In this document: piece by piece, positions 24,641 to 31,466 of the stretch
Layout of the letters: every line of letters starts with the position of its first letter
Numbering within the stretch: the stretch's first letter is position 1
Virus record (IMG/VR): IMGVR_UViG_3300042884_001048
Span: 1 to 43,911 of that record
DNA from: a virus
DNA: 43,911 nt
Direction: 5' to 3' (one strand)
Notes under the pieces: generated by a model
Told to the model about the DNA's origin: nothing
Database searches by the model: none
The model's input: the letters and a program-made list of their open reading frames with translations, nothing else
Program-made: the position numbers and the translations under genes

Positions 24641-25306
24641 ATGTCAATAGATAAAAAAATATTAGAAGAAATTAGAAGATATAAAAATATCAATAAATAT
24701 ATCTTAGAACAAGAAACACCTCCGGGTGAAGAATTACCCCCACTTCCGGGTGGAGAGGTTGCTCCTCCACCTCCTGGCGGAGAATTACCACCACCTCCGG
24801 GTGGAGAATTGCCACCACCTCCGGGTGGAGAGGTTGCTCCTCCACCTCCAACCGAACCAACACCTCAACCAGTTGATATTAAAAATGATCCTGATGTGGA
24901 AGAAGTTGGAAATGAAACCGAAGAACTTGATATTACCGATTTAATTAACACACAAAAAACATTTGCTGACAAACAAGAAGAATATTTTAATAATTTATTT
25001 AATCAATTAAATACTCTTGAGACTAAATTAGGTGAAATGGATAATTTAGTTAATACGGTAAATAGTTTGGAATCAAAAATTGAAAAAATAAGACCAAAAA
25101 CTCCTGAAGAAAAATTGGAATTAAGAAGTTTAGATTCTGGACCGTTTAATCAAAAATTAAGTGATTTTTTTGATGACAAAATGGGAGAAATGGAAAAATC
25201 TGGAAAAAATGAATATGTTTTAACAACTAATGATGTTGAAGAATTTTCTCCAAATGAAATTAAAGGTAGTTTTAATGACTACGAAGACCAAGATGAAATG
25301 ATGTAA
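24641..25306 (+). CDS. Protein with leader peptide, Pro-Gly-Glu repeats and coiled coil
   Basis: A 221-aa protein in three parts. Residues 1-24 form an amphipathic leader (MSIDKKILEEIRRYKN, then INKYILEQ) with I7-L-E9 and I21-L-E23, both fitting the gp21-type (L/I)-x-E protease motif. Residues 27-77 are a proline-rich repeat, roughly five copies of PPPPGGE-L or PPPPGGE-VA, which would form an extended rod. Residues 90-221 are acidic and helical with heptad-like spacing (FADKQEEYFNNLFNQLNTLE, then LVNTVNSLESKIEKI), probably a coiled coil. A scaffold, internal virion protein or spacer is possible; no function is assigned. The start is 1 nt after the previous stop. Confidence 0.75.
   Translation: MSIDKKILEEIRRYKNINKYILEQETPPGEELPPLPGGEVAPPPPGGELPPPPGGELPPPPGGEVAPPPPTEPTPQPVDIKNDPDVEEVGNETEELDITDLINTQKTFADKQEEYFNNLFNQLNTLETKLGEMDNLVNTVNSLESKIEKIRPKTPEEKLELRSLDSGPFNQKLSDFFDDKMGEMEKSGKNEYVLTTNDVEEFSPNEIKGSFNDYEDQDEMM
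24718..24849 (+). repeat. Tandem 24-27 bp repeat encoding Pro-Gly-Glu units
   Basis: Five imperfect units of the type CTCCGGGTGGAGAATTGCC or CTCCGGGTGGAGAGGTTGCT. The block is much more GC-rich than the rest of the window. Units with near-identical DNA indicate recent expansion by recombination or slippage. Confidence 0.85.
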
Positions 25307-25415
25307 CATGTTAATTATTTAATCAAAATCTCTATATATTTTTACTTACCTTATTGACTACTATTTTTATTTAACTTATACTTTCTATTATAAACTTTTA
25401 AAAAATATATAAACA
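25307..25415 (+). promoter_or_regulatory. Leader and probable promoter region of gp32
   Basis: This 109-bp AT-rich gap precedes gp32 and contains TATACTTTCTATTATAAAC about 20-40 nt upstream of the start. It lacks the exact TATTTATA box of structural genes, consistent with a different (early or middle) promoter class. No Shine-Dalgarno is present; the ATG follows TATATAAACA. Confidence 0.35.
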
Positions 25416-26276
25416 ATGGCGACAAACAATTCCTTTGATGCGGTTTTGGCTCAGTATGAGAGTTCAAAACAAAGTGGTTCTTCTTCCACTTCAAAATTTA
25501 CACAAGAAGAAAGAATGAAAAAGTATTTCGCAGCAATCCTTAAGGATACCGAAAAACAAGGTCAGAGAACAATCCGTATTTTACCTACAACAGATGGGTC
25601 ATCACCTTTTAAAGAGGTATGGTTCCACGAAATTAATGTTGACGGTAAATGGCAAAAGTTCTATGATCCGGCAAAAAATGACAACGAACGTTCACCTTTA
25701 AATGAGGTTTATGAAGAGTTGATTTCAACAGGTCGTGAATCCGACAAACAATTAGCAACACAATACAAATCACGTAAGTTTTATATTGTTAAAGTAATTG
25801 ATCGTGATAACGAATCTGACGGTGTTAAATTTTGGAGATTTAAACACAATTACAAACAAGAAGGAATACTTGATAAAATTATTCCAATTTGGAAGGCAAA
25901 AGGTGATGTTACCGACTCTGATAATGGTCGTGACTTAATCCTTGAACTTACAAAGGCAAAGACTCCAAAAGGAGCAACATATACCGTAATTCAAACGGTT
26001 ATGTATGATGATCCATCACCAACACATACTGATACTGATACATCTAATGATTGGATTAATAATGAGTTAACTTGGGAGGATGTATATTCCAAAAAACCTG
26101 TTGAGTATCTTGAATCAATTGCTAAAGGAGAAACCCCAAGATGGGATACTGATGCGGGAAAATACATTTATTCCAACAGTAGTGTATCTGAAATTTCTTT
26201 GGGTGGATCAAAATCAATTAATCAAGTTGAAGACCCTCAAACAAATAATAACGTTGATGAGGAATTACCATTCTAA
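25416..26276 (+). CDS. 32: Single-stranded DNA-binding protein, gp32-like
   Basis: A 286-aa protein (T4 gp32 is 301 aa) that coats ssDNA during replication and recombination. Features fit the family: an N-terminal basic region (FTQEERMKKYFAAI), an OB core with QGQRTIRILPTTDGSSPFKE and YKSRKFYIVKVIDRDN followed by GVKFWRFKHNYK, and an acidic C-terminal tail. There is no cysteine anywhere, so the zinc site of T4 gp32 (His and three Cys) is lost. The tail ends VDEELPF, like the DDDIPF tip of bacterial SSB that binds host repair and replication partners. It is first in the replication island, with a promoter region upstream and a terminator after the stop. Confidence 0.9.
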   Translation: MATNNSFDAVLAQYESSKQSGSSSTSKFTQEERMKKYFAAILKDTEKQGQRTIRILPTTDGSSPFKEVWFHEINVDGKWQKFYDPAKNDNERSPLNEVYEELISTGRESDKQLATQYKSRKFYIVKVIDRDNESDGVKFWRFKHNYKQEGILDKIIPIWKAKGDVTDSDNGRDLILELTKAKTPKGATYTVIQTVMYDDPSPTHTDTDTSNDWINNELTWEDVYSKKPVEYLESIAKGETPRWDTDAGKYIYSNSSVSEISLGGSKSINQVEDPQTNNNVDEELPF

Positions 26277-26288
26277 TTAAAGTTCGAC

Positions 26289-26324
26289 ATGGGCACTTGG
26301 AAATACTGAGTGTCCATATTTTTT
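26289..26324 (+). terminator. Rho-independent terminator after gp32
   Basis: ATGGGCACT (26289-26297) pairs with AGTGTCCAT (26309-26317) with one G-T pair, followed by a T-run. It allows gp32 to be expressed more strongly than the genes after it. Confidence 0.8.
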
Positions 26325-26347
26325 AAAATCAAAAAAAATCAAAAAAA

Positions 26348-26575
26348 ATGAGTAAAATAGCAGAAAAAATGTATGAGGCATTGTCCTTAAAGTATCGCAG
26401 TGAAATGGCAGAATCAGAAGCGACGTTATTAGTTTATTTAACTTCATCTGTTGGTATTGGTGAACATCCACAACATTTAGAAGAAATGGATAAGTTAGTT
26501 GAAAAATTCGCAAACGCACAAGATAAACTTGAGTCATTGGAAAAAATTCGTAAATATAATTCAGAAATTTTATAA
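26348..26575 (+). CDS. Small helical protein between gp32 and UvsX
   Basis: A 75-aa, almost wholly helical, acidic protein: IAEKMYEALSLKYRSEMAES, then a conserved-looking VGIGEHPQHLEEMDKLVEK, then a helix AQDKLESLEKIRKY. I recall similar short VGIGEHP-containing proteins in other T4-like phages, without known function. The stop is 4 nt before the UvsX start, so the two are coupled. A recombination mediator (like UvsY) is possible from position but is not supported by sequence, since T4 UvsY is 137 aa. Confidence 0.75.
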   Translation: MSKIAEKMYEALSLKYRSEMAESEATLLVYLTSSVGIGEHPQHLEEMDKLVEKFANAQDKLESLEKIRKYNSEIL

Positions 26576-26579
26576 TAAA

Positions 26580-27563
26580 ATGGCGATAAGAAAAAGAGAA
26601 ATATCTTTAGAAACAATTAAAGGTAAATATTCGACAAAAACAAAATACAAACCAGAAAGTTTCTATAATTGTGGAGAAGCTTTTATGGGATCATGTGGAT
26701 TACCTGGCCCTATTATGGGTGGTATAAATATGTTTTTAGGACATTCAAATACCTCAAAAACAACGGCAATGATCCTTGCGGCAGCTGACGCTCAGAAAAA
26801 AGGTCATTTACCTATTCTTATTATTACTGAGAAAAAATGGTCTTGGGAACATGCTATTGAATTGGGATTACAGGCGGAAAAAAACGAACTTGGTGAGTAT
26901 GATGGAATGTTTATTTTTAACGATTCATTTGATGTAATTGAACAAGCAACTGAATTTATTAATGACATTCTTGACGCTCAAGAAAAGGGAGATATTCCTT
27001 ATAGTTTATTATTTTTGTGGGACAGTATTGGAAGTATACCTTGTCAGATGACTTTTGATGGTAAAGGCGGTGGAATGCACAACGCAAAAGTATTAGCGGA
27101 TAAAATTGGTATGGGAATTCATTCAAGAATCTCAAAATCTAAAAAAGAAGACTACCCATATTACAATACTTTAGTAATCTTAAATCAACCTTGGGTGTTA
27201 CTTCCTGATAATCCATTTGGACAACCTGAAATCAAAGCCAAAGGTGGTGAAGCGGTATGGTTGGCATCATCATTAGTGTTTTTATTTGGTAATCAGAAAA
27301 AGGCAGGTATTAGTCACATTGATGCGACTAAGAATGGTAGAAAAGTATCTTTTGCAATTAGAACTAAAATTTCGATATTAAAGAATCACGTTAATGGTCT
27401 TGGGTATAAAGATGGTAAGATAATTGCAGTACCACAAGGTTATATTGCAGACACAAAAGAATCTTTGGATAATTATAAGAAAGACTATTCTGATTATTGG
27501 GAAACAAAATTAGGGTATTCAGATTATTCTTTAGCCGAATCTGATGATGACTCTGACGAGTAA
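26580..27563 (+). CDS. uvsX: RecA-like recombinase UvsX
   Basis: A 327-aa strand-exchange protein (T4 UvsX 391 aa) for recombination-dependent replication. Walker A is GHSNTSKTT at residues 54-62, as in the UvsX-type G-x-S-x-x-x-K-(T/S) loop. Walker B is LLFLWDSIG with D148. The preceding ILIITEKKWSWEHAIELG and the later VILNQPWVLLPDNPFG and SLVFLFGNQKK match the recombinase core. The start was set at the ATG at 26580 (MAIRKREISLET) rather than an in-frame ATG at 26499, which lies inside the small gene. The C-terminus is acidic (ESDDDSDE) and may contact gp32 or DNA-binding partners. Confidence 0.9.
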   Translation: MAIRKREISLETIKGKYSTKTKYKPESFYNCGEAFMGSCGLPGPIMGGINMFLGHSNTSKTTAMILAAADAQKKGHLPILIITEKKWSWEHAIELGLQAEKNELGEYDGMFIFNDSFDVIEQATEFINDILDAQEKGDIPYSLLFLWDSIGSIPCQMTFDGKGGGMHNAKVLADKIGMGIHSRISKSKKEDYPYYNTLVILNQPWVLLPDNPFGQPEIKAKGGEAVWLASSLVFLFGNQKKAGISHIDATKNGRKVSFAIRTKISILKNHVNGLGYKDGKIIAVPQGYIADTKESLDNYKKDYSDYWETKLGYSDYSLAESDDDSDE

Positions 27564-27594
27564 AAAGTATTTTCAAACGACTTAAAAAATTTAA

Positions 27595-28605
27595 ATGGTC
27601 AAAACATTAATTGTTGATGGTAACAATTTATTAAAAATAGGATTTCACGGAGTTAAAGATTTTTATAATAATGGGGAACACATTGGTGGAACTTGGCATT
27701 TTATTAACACAATTCGTAAATTCTTAGAAGAAACCAATTTTAATAAAGTTATGGTCTTTTGGGATAGTGACACAAACTCATCTCAAAGAAAATTAATATA
27801 TCCAAAATATAAGATGAATCGTAAATCTTCTCCTAATGATGTGGAGAAGACAGATTCATTTAACAAACAAAAAACAAGAGTTAAACAATATCTTGAAGAG
27901 ATGTTTATTAGACAATTAGAGATTGAAAATTCGGAAGCCGATGATCTTATTGCGTATTACTGTCAAATCTCTTTAGATGAAGAGAAAACGATATTCTCAA
28001 GTGATAAAGACTTAACTCAATTAATTTCAGAAAAGGTATTAATTTATTCACCAAACTTAAAGTCGTATTATAAATTTGGTGACAACATTAAATTTAAAAA
28101 TTGTTCGATTCCTCATTATAATGTTATGACATTTAAGATCCTTGCTGGTGATACTTCGGATAATATTGATGGAATAAGTTTAATGGGTGAGAAAACTTTA
28201 ATTAAATTTTTTCCTGAAATACTTGATTCAAAGATATATTTAACCGATATTTTAACAAAAGGTGAACAACTATTAAAAGAACAACAAAAAAATGTTGTTT
28301 TAGGAAATTTAATCATTGGAAAAACAAAAGAAGGTATTATGGGTGATGATTTTTTTAGAATCAATAAAAAACTCGTAGATTTATCAGAACCTTTAATTGA
28401 TGAAGATGGTAAAAAAATGGTTAGAGAATATTACTCTGAGTCAATGGATCCTGATGGAAGAGGACATAGAAACCTAATTAGAATGATGATGACCGACGGG
28501 TTCTTCAAGTACCTCCCAAAAGGAGATGATGCATGGATTAATTTTTTAAAACCATTTTTAAAATTATCAAGAAAAGAAAAAACAAAATTTAGAAACAAAA
28601 TTTAG
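27595..28605 (+). CDS. rnh: RNase H / 5'-3' exonuclease (FEN-like)
   Basis: A 336-aa nuclease of the T4 RNase H / FEN-1 family, which removes RNA primers and flaps on the lagging strand. The metal-binding acidic residues are in place: D8 (LIVDGNN), D57 (VFWDSD), E114/D116/D117 (SEADDLIAYY), D137/D139 (SSDKDLTQLI) and D186/D189 (AGDTSDNIDGI) in the helix-hairpin-helix entry. Basic residues in KYKMNRKSS would contact the arch. It is slightly longer than T4 RNase H (305 aa). The last codons and stop lie in a 13-bp tandem repeat. It lies in the replication operon between UvsX and the helicase. Confidence 0.9.
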   Translation: MVKTLIVDGNNLLKIGFHGVKDFYNNGEHIGGTWHFINTIRKFLEETNFNKVMVFWDSDTNSSQRKLIYPKYKMNRKSSPNDVEKTDSFNKQKTRVKQYLEEMFIRQLEIENSEADDLIAYYCQISLDEEKTIFSSDKDLTQLISEKVLIYSPNLKSYYKFGDNIKFKNCSIPHYNVMTFKILAGDTSDNIDGISLMGEKTLIKFFPEILDSKIYLTDILTKGEQLLKEQQKNVVLGNLIIGKTKEGIMGDDFFRINKKLVDLSEPLIDEDGKKMVREYYSESMDPDGRGHRNLIRMMMTDGFFKYLPKGDDAWINFLKPFLKLSRKEKTKFRNKI

Positions 28606-28618
28606 AAACAAAAATTAA
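28580..28618 (+). repeat. 13-bp tandem repeat at the rnh stop
   Basis: AAACAAAATTTAG occurs at 28580-28592 and 28593-28605, with a degenerate third copy to 28618. The stop TAG of rnh is in the second copy, so repeat number changes would alter the C-terminus. Confidence 0.6.
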
Positions 28619-28627
28619 AAAAAAAGT

Positions 28628-29080
28628 ATGAAAGATCAAGATGTAACAAAAGTAGAATTTTTATTAATGTGTAATGACAATATTGTCGTACAAAGATTTT
28701 TTAATGTGAAAGGTTTAAACAAAAACTCTCACAAATCAGTTGAATTTTATGATTATTTTCGTTTATTTACGGATAAATTAAAAAATAATTTAAAAATGAG
28801 GAGTGTTATCTATATGTTAGATAACCAATACGAAATAGGTGTAAATCCTGATATGTTAAACACATCAATTACTGATGGACCTGAAAATTTTAATGTTTAT
28901 GTTAAAATTGGTGATATGACAATATGTCAGAGAACATTTAACGCAAAACATTACCCGCCAAAAATAAGGTATACGGTAGATCTACGACCACAATTAAAAA
29001 GTGTACTTAATGATCTTACTGACATTTTTTCAGGTAAAAATTTTAATTATTATTACCCGAATTTTAATCAAAACCAATAG
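28628..29080 (+). CDS. Hypothetical protein in replication operon
   Basis: A 150-aa protein I do not recognise. It is predicted alpha/beta: VEFLLMCNDNIVVQRFFNV, helix EFYDYFRLFTDKLKNNL, strands RSVIYMLDNQYEIGV and FNVYVKIGDMTICQRTF, then VDLRPQLKSVLNDLTDIF. It starts 22 nt after rnh and precedes the gp41-type helicase by 29 nt. That fits an accessory factor for DNA replication, but no motif links it to a helicase loader (T4 gp59 is 217 aa and helical). It ends in a polar YYYPNFNQNQ tail. Confidence 0.7.
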   Translation: MKDQDVTKVEFLLMCNDNIVVQRFFNVKGLNKNSHKSVEFYDYFRLFTDKLKNNLKMRSVIYMLDNQYEIGVNPDMLNTSITDGPENFNVYVKIGDMTICQRTFNAKHYPPKIRYTVDLRPQLKSVLNDLTDIFSGKNFNYYYPNFNQNQ

Positions 29081-29089
29081 TATTTATCA
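29081..29089 (+). promoter_or_regulatory. Candidate promoter box TATTTATCA before gp41
   Basis: It lies 20 nt upstream of the ATG at 29110. This is the only exact box within the replication island. Confidence 0.35.
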
Positions 29090-29109
29090 TTACTAACAAA
29101 ACAAAAAAC

Positions 29110-30486
29110 ATGGCGACAAACAAAAACTTTGAGTACTTAGGTAATGTATTTCAATTACAATTATTAAACCAAATTATATTAGATAAAGACTTTTCACAGT
29201 CAATTATTGATGTAATAGAAAACAATTATTTTGAAAATAAATACTTTAAAATAATTGTTCAAATGATTAAGGAGTATTATGTAAAATACGATCATACCCC
29301 ATCATTTGAAACATTGGAACAGATTACTAAATCTGAATTACAACAAGAAATTGCGTCTAAAATAGTTTTGGACACAATTAAGAAAATTAAGGATTCACCT
29401 ATTGACGGTGTTAATTTTGTGCAAGAAAAGGCTTTAAAATTCTGTAAACAACAAGAACTTCAAAAAGTTATGAATAAAGCTCAAAAAATAATTGATGGAG
29501 GTGAATTTGAAAATTATGACACTCTTGAAGAGTTAGTTAGAGGAGCATTACAAGTAGGAGAAAAAAATACTAATGCTATGGATGTTTTTTCTAATATTTA
29601 TCAGGTACTTGATGATGATTATAGACATCCAATACCAATGGGAATTCCAGGTATCGATAAACTATTAAAAGGTGGTTTAGCTAGAGGTGAAATTGGTGTT
29701 ATTTTAGCTCCAACAGGAGTGGGTAAATCTACAATCTTAACTAAAATTGCTAACCACGCATTTAACTTAGGAAACAACGTACTTCAGATCTTTTTTGAAG
29801 ATAACCCAAAGGTAATTCAAAGAAAACATTTTACTCTTTGGACAAAAATTCATCCTGACGAATTATCTGAAAAAAGGGATGAGGTAATAGAAAAAGTTAA
29901 AGTTATCGAAGAGTCAATGCCAAATAAGTTAATAATGAATAAATTACCTTCTGACACTGTAACTATTTTACAAATTAAAAATCAAATTAGAAAAATGGTT
30001 GCTGAAGGAACAAAGATTGATATGGTATTATTAGATTATATTGACTGTGTTGTTCCTGAAAAAAATTTGGGTGATGAATGGAAAAGTGAAGGTTCTGTTA
30101 TGAGAGGGTTTGAAGCTATGTGTCATGAACTTAATTTAGTTGGATGGACTGCAACACAAGGTAATAGAAGTTCTATTTCTTCTGAGGTTGTAACAACTGA
30201 TCAAATGGGTGGATCAATTAAAAAAGCACAAGTTGGTCACGTTATTATTACGGTTGCAAAAACACTTCAACAGAAAGAGATGAAATTAGCGACAATAGCA
30301 ATTACAAAATCAAGGGTTGGTGATGACGGTGTAATATTTGAAAATTGTAAATTTGATAATGCAATGTTAGACATTGACACCGAGAGTTCTATGACTTTCT
30401 TAGGTTTAGAAGAAAAACAAGAAGAAAGACAAAGACAAAGAGTAATAGAATTGTTAGAAAAAAGACAAGAAAGACAAAACAATTAA
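29110..30486 (+). CDS. 41: Replicative DNA helicase, DnaB/gp41-like
   Basis: A 458-aa protein (T4 gp41 475 aa), the hexameric 5'-3' helicase that unwinds the fork and binds primase. The N-terminal helical domain (1-160) is followed by the RecA-like ATPase. Walker A is LAPTGVGKST with K206. Walker B is MVLLDYIDCV with D309. GWTATQGNRSS carries the sensor region and ITKSRVGDDG the arginine-finger region. The C-terminus is a highly charged helix EEKQEERQRQRVIELLEKRQ. It has a promoter-like box at 29081. Two short downstream gaps (16 nt each) link it to nrdB and nrdA. Confidence 0.92.
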   Translation: MATNKNFEYLGNVFQLQLLNQIILDKDFSQSIIDVIENNYFENKYFKIIVQMIKEYYVKYDHTPSFETLEQITKSELQQEIASKIVLDTIKKIKDSPIDGVNFVQEKALKFCKQQELQKVMNKAQKIIDGGEFENYDTLEELVRGALQVGEKNTNAMDVFSNIYQVLDDDYRHPIPMGIPGIDKLLKGGLARGEIGVILAPTGVGKSTILTKIANHAFNLGNNVLQIFFEDNPKVIQRKHFTLWTKIHPDELSEKRDEVIEKVKVIEESMPNKLIMNKLPSDTVTILQIKNQIRKMVAEGTKIDMVLLDYIDCVVPEKNLGDEWKSEGSVMRGFEAMCHELNLVGWTATQGNRSSISSEVVTTDQMGGSIKKAQVGHVIITVAKTLQQKEMKLATIAITKSRVGDDGVIFENCKFDNAMLDIDTESSMTFLGLEEKQEERQRQRVIELLEKRQERQNN

Positions 30487-30502
30487 AAAATAATTAAATA
30501 AA

Positions 30503-31450
30503 ATGGAAAAAATATTAATTGAAAACCCCTCAAGATTCGTCATATTCCCAATTGAACATAATGACATATGGGAATTTTATAAACAACATCAAGCAGCATT
30601 TTGGACGGCAGAAGAAGTAGATTTAACAAATGATATTCGTGATTGGGAAAAACTAACGGATAATGAAAAATACTTTGTTAAAAATTTATTATCATTTTTT
30701 GCGGCATCTGATGGTATTGTTAATGAAAACTTAGCGGAAAATTTTTATCGTGAGGTACAATATCCTGAAGCAAAATTCTTTTACGGATTCCAATTAGCAA
30801 TGGAAAACATTCACTCATTGATGTATTCGTTATTGATTGATACCTATATTAGTGATACTAAAGAAAAAGACGAATGTTTTAATGCGATTGATAGACTACC
30901 TGCGGTACAGAAGAAGGCAAAATGGGCATTAAACTGGATTGATAATTCATCTTTCCAAGAAAGGTTAATTGCTTTTGCGGCAGTTGAAGGAATATTCTTT
31001 TCAGGTTCATTCTGTTCTATTTTTTGGTTAAAGTCAAGAGGAATTATGCAAGGACTATGTAACGCTAATTCTCTAATTTTTAAAGATGAAAATCTACATT
31101 GTGATTTTGCAATTCATTTGTTAAATAACCATTGTGAAAATAAACCATCAGAAAAAAGAATTAAAGAAATTTTATTATCCGCACTTGAGATTGAAAAAGA
31201 ATTTATTACCGAATCCTTACCAGTTTCATTGATTGGAATGAACTCAAATTTAATGAAACAATATTTGGAATTTGTTGTAGATGGTCTTTTGGTAAAATTT
31301 GGTTGTAATAAAGAATTTAATGTTGACCAACCATTTAAATTTATGGAACAAATTGCTGTTGAAACAAAAGGTAATTTCTTTGAGTCAAGAACAATGGAAT
31401 ATCAAAAAGCAAAATTAAATGAAAAAATTACGTTTGAAGAAGATTTTTAA
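30503..31450 (+). CDS. nrdB: Ribonucleotide reductase class Ia small subunit
   Basis: A 315-aa R2 protein that houses the diiron-tyrosyl radical for dNTP synthesis. Iron ligands by motif: D40 (EEVDL), E101 and H104 (AMENIHS), E162 (AAVEG), E196 and H199 (KDENLH). The radical tyrosine is Y108 (LMYSLL). [18 protein letters not shown] resembles eukaryotic and eukaryote-like bacterial R2 more than the E. coli version. It is shorter than E. coli NrdB (376 aa). It lies 16 nt before nrdA, the reverse of the usual nrdA-nrdB order. Confidence 0.95.
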   Translation: MEKILIENPSRFVIFPIEHNDIWEFYKQHQAAFWTAEEVDLTNDIRDWEKLTDNEKYFVKNLLSFFAASDGIVNENLAENFYREVQYPEAKFFYGFQLAMENIHSLMYSLLIDTYISDTKEKDECFNAIDRLPAVQKKAKWALNWIDNSSFQERLIAFAAVEGIFFSGSFCSIFWLKSRGIMQGLCNANSLIFKDENLHCDFAIHLLNNHCENKPSEKRIKEILLSALEIEKEFITESLPVSLIGMNSNLMKQYLEFVVDGLLVKFGCNKEFNVDQPFKFMEQIAVETKGNFFESRTMEYQKAKLNEKITFEEDF

Positions 31451-31466
31451 AAATTAAAAAAATACT

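Noticed and set aside
24726-24944. A 72-codon plus-strand frame inside the proline-repeat gene
   Set aside because: It is an alternative reading of the same repeat and has no leader or spacing to support translation.
26499-26579. Upstream in-frame start for UvsX
   Set aside because: It would overlap the 75-aa gene by 77 nt. The ATG at 26580, just after that gene's stop, gives a normal UvsX start.
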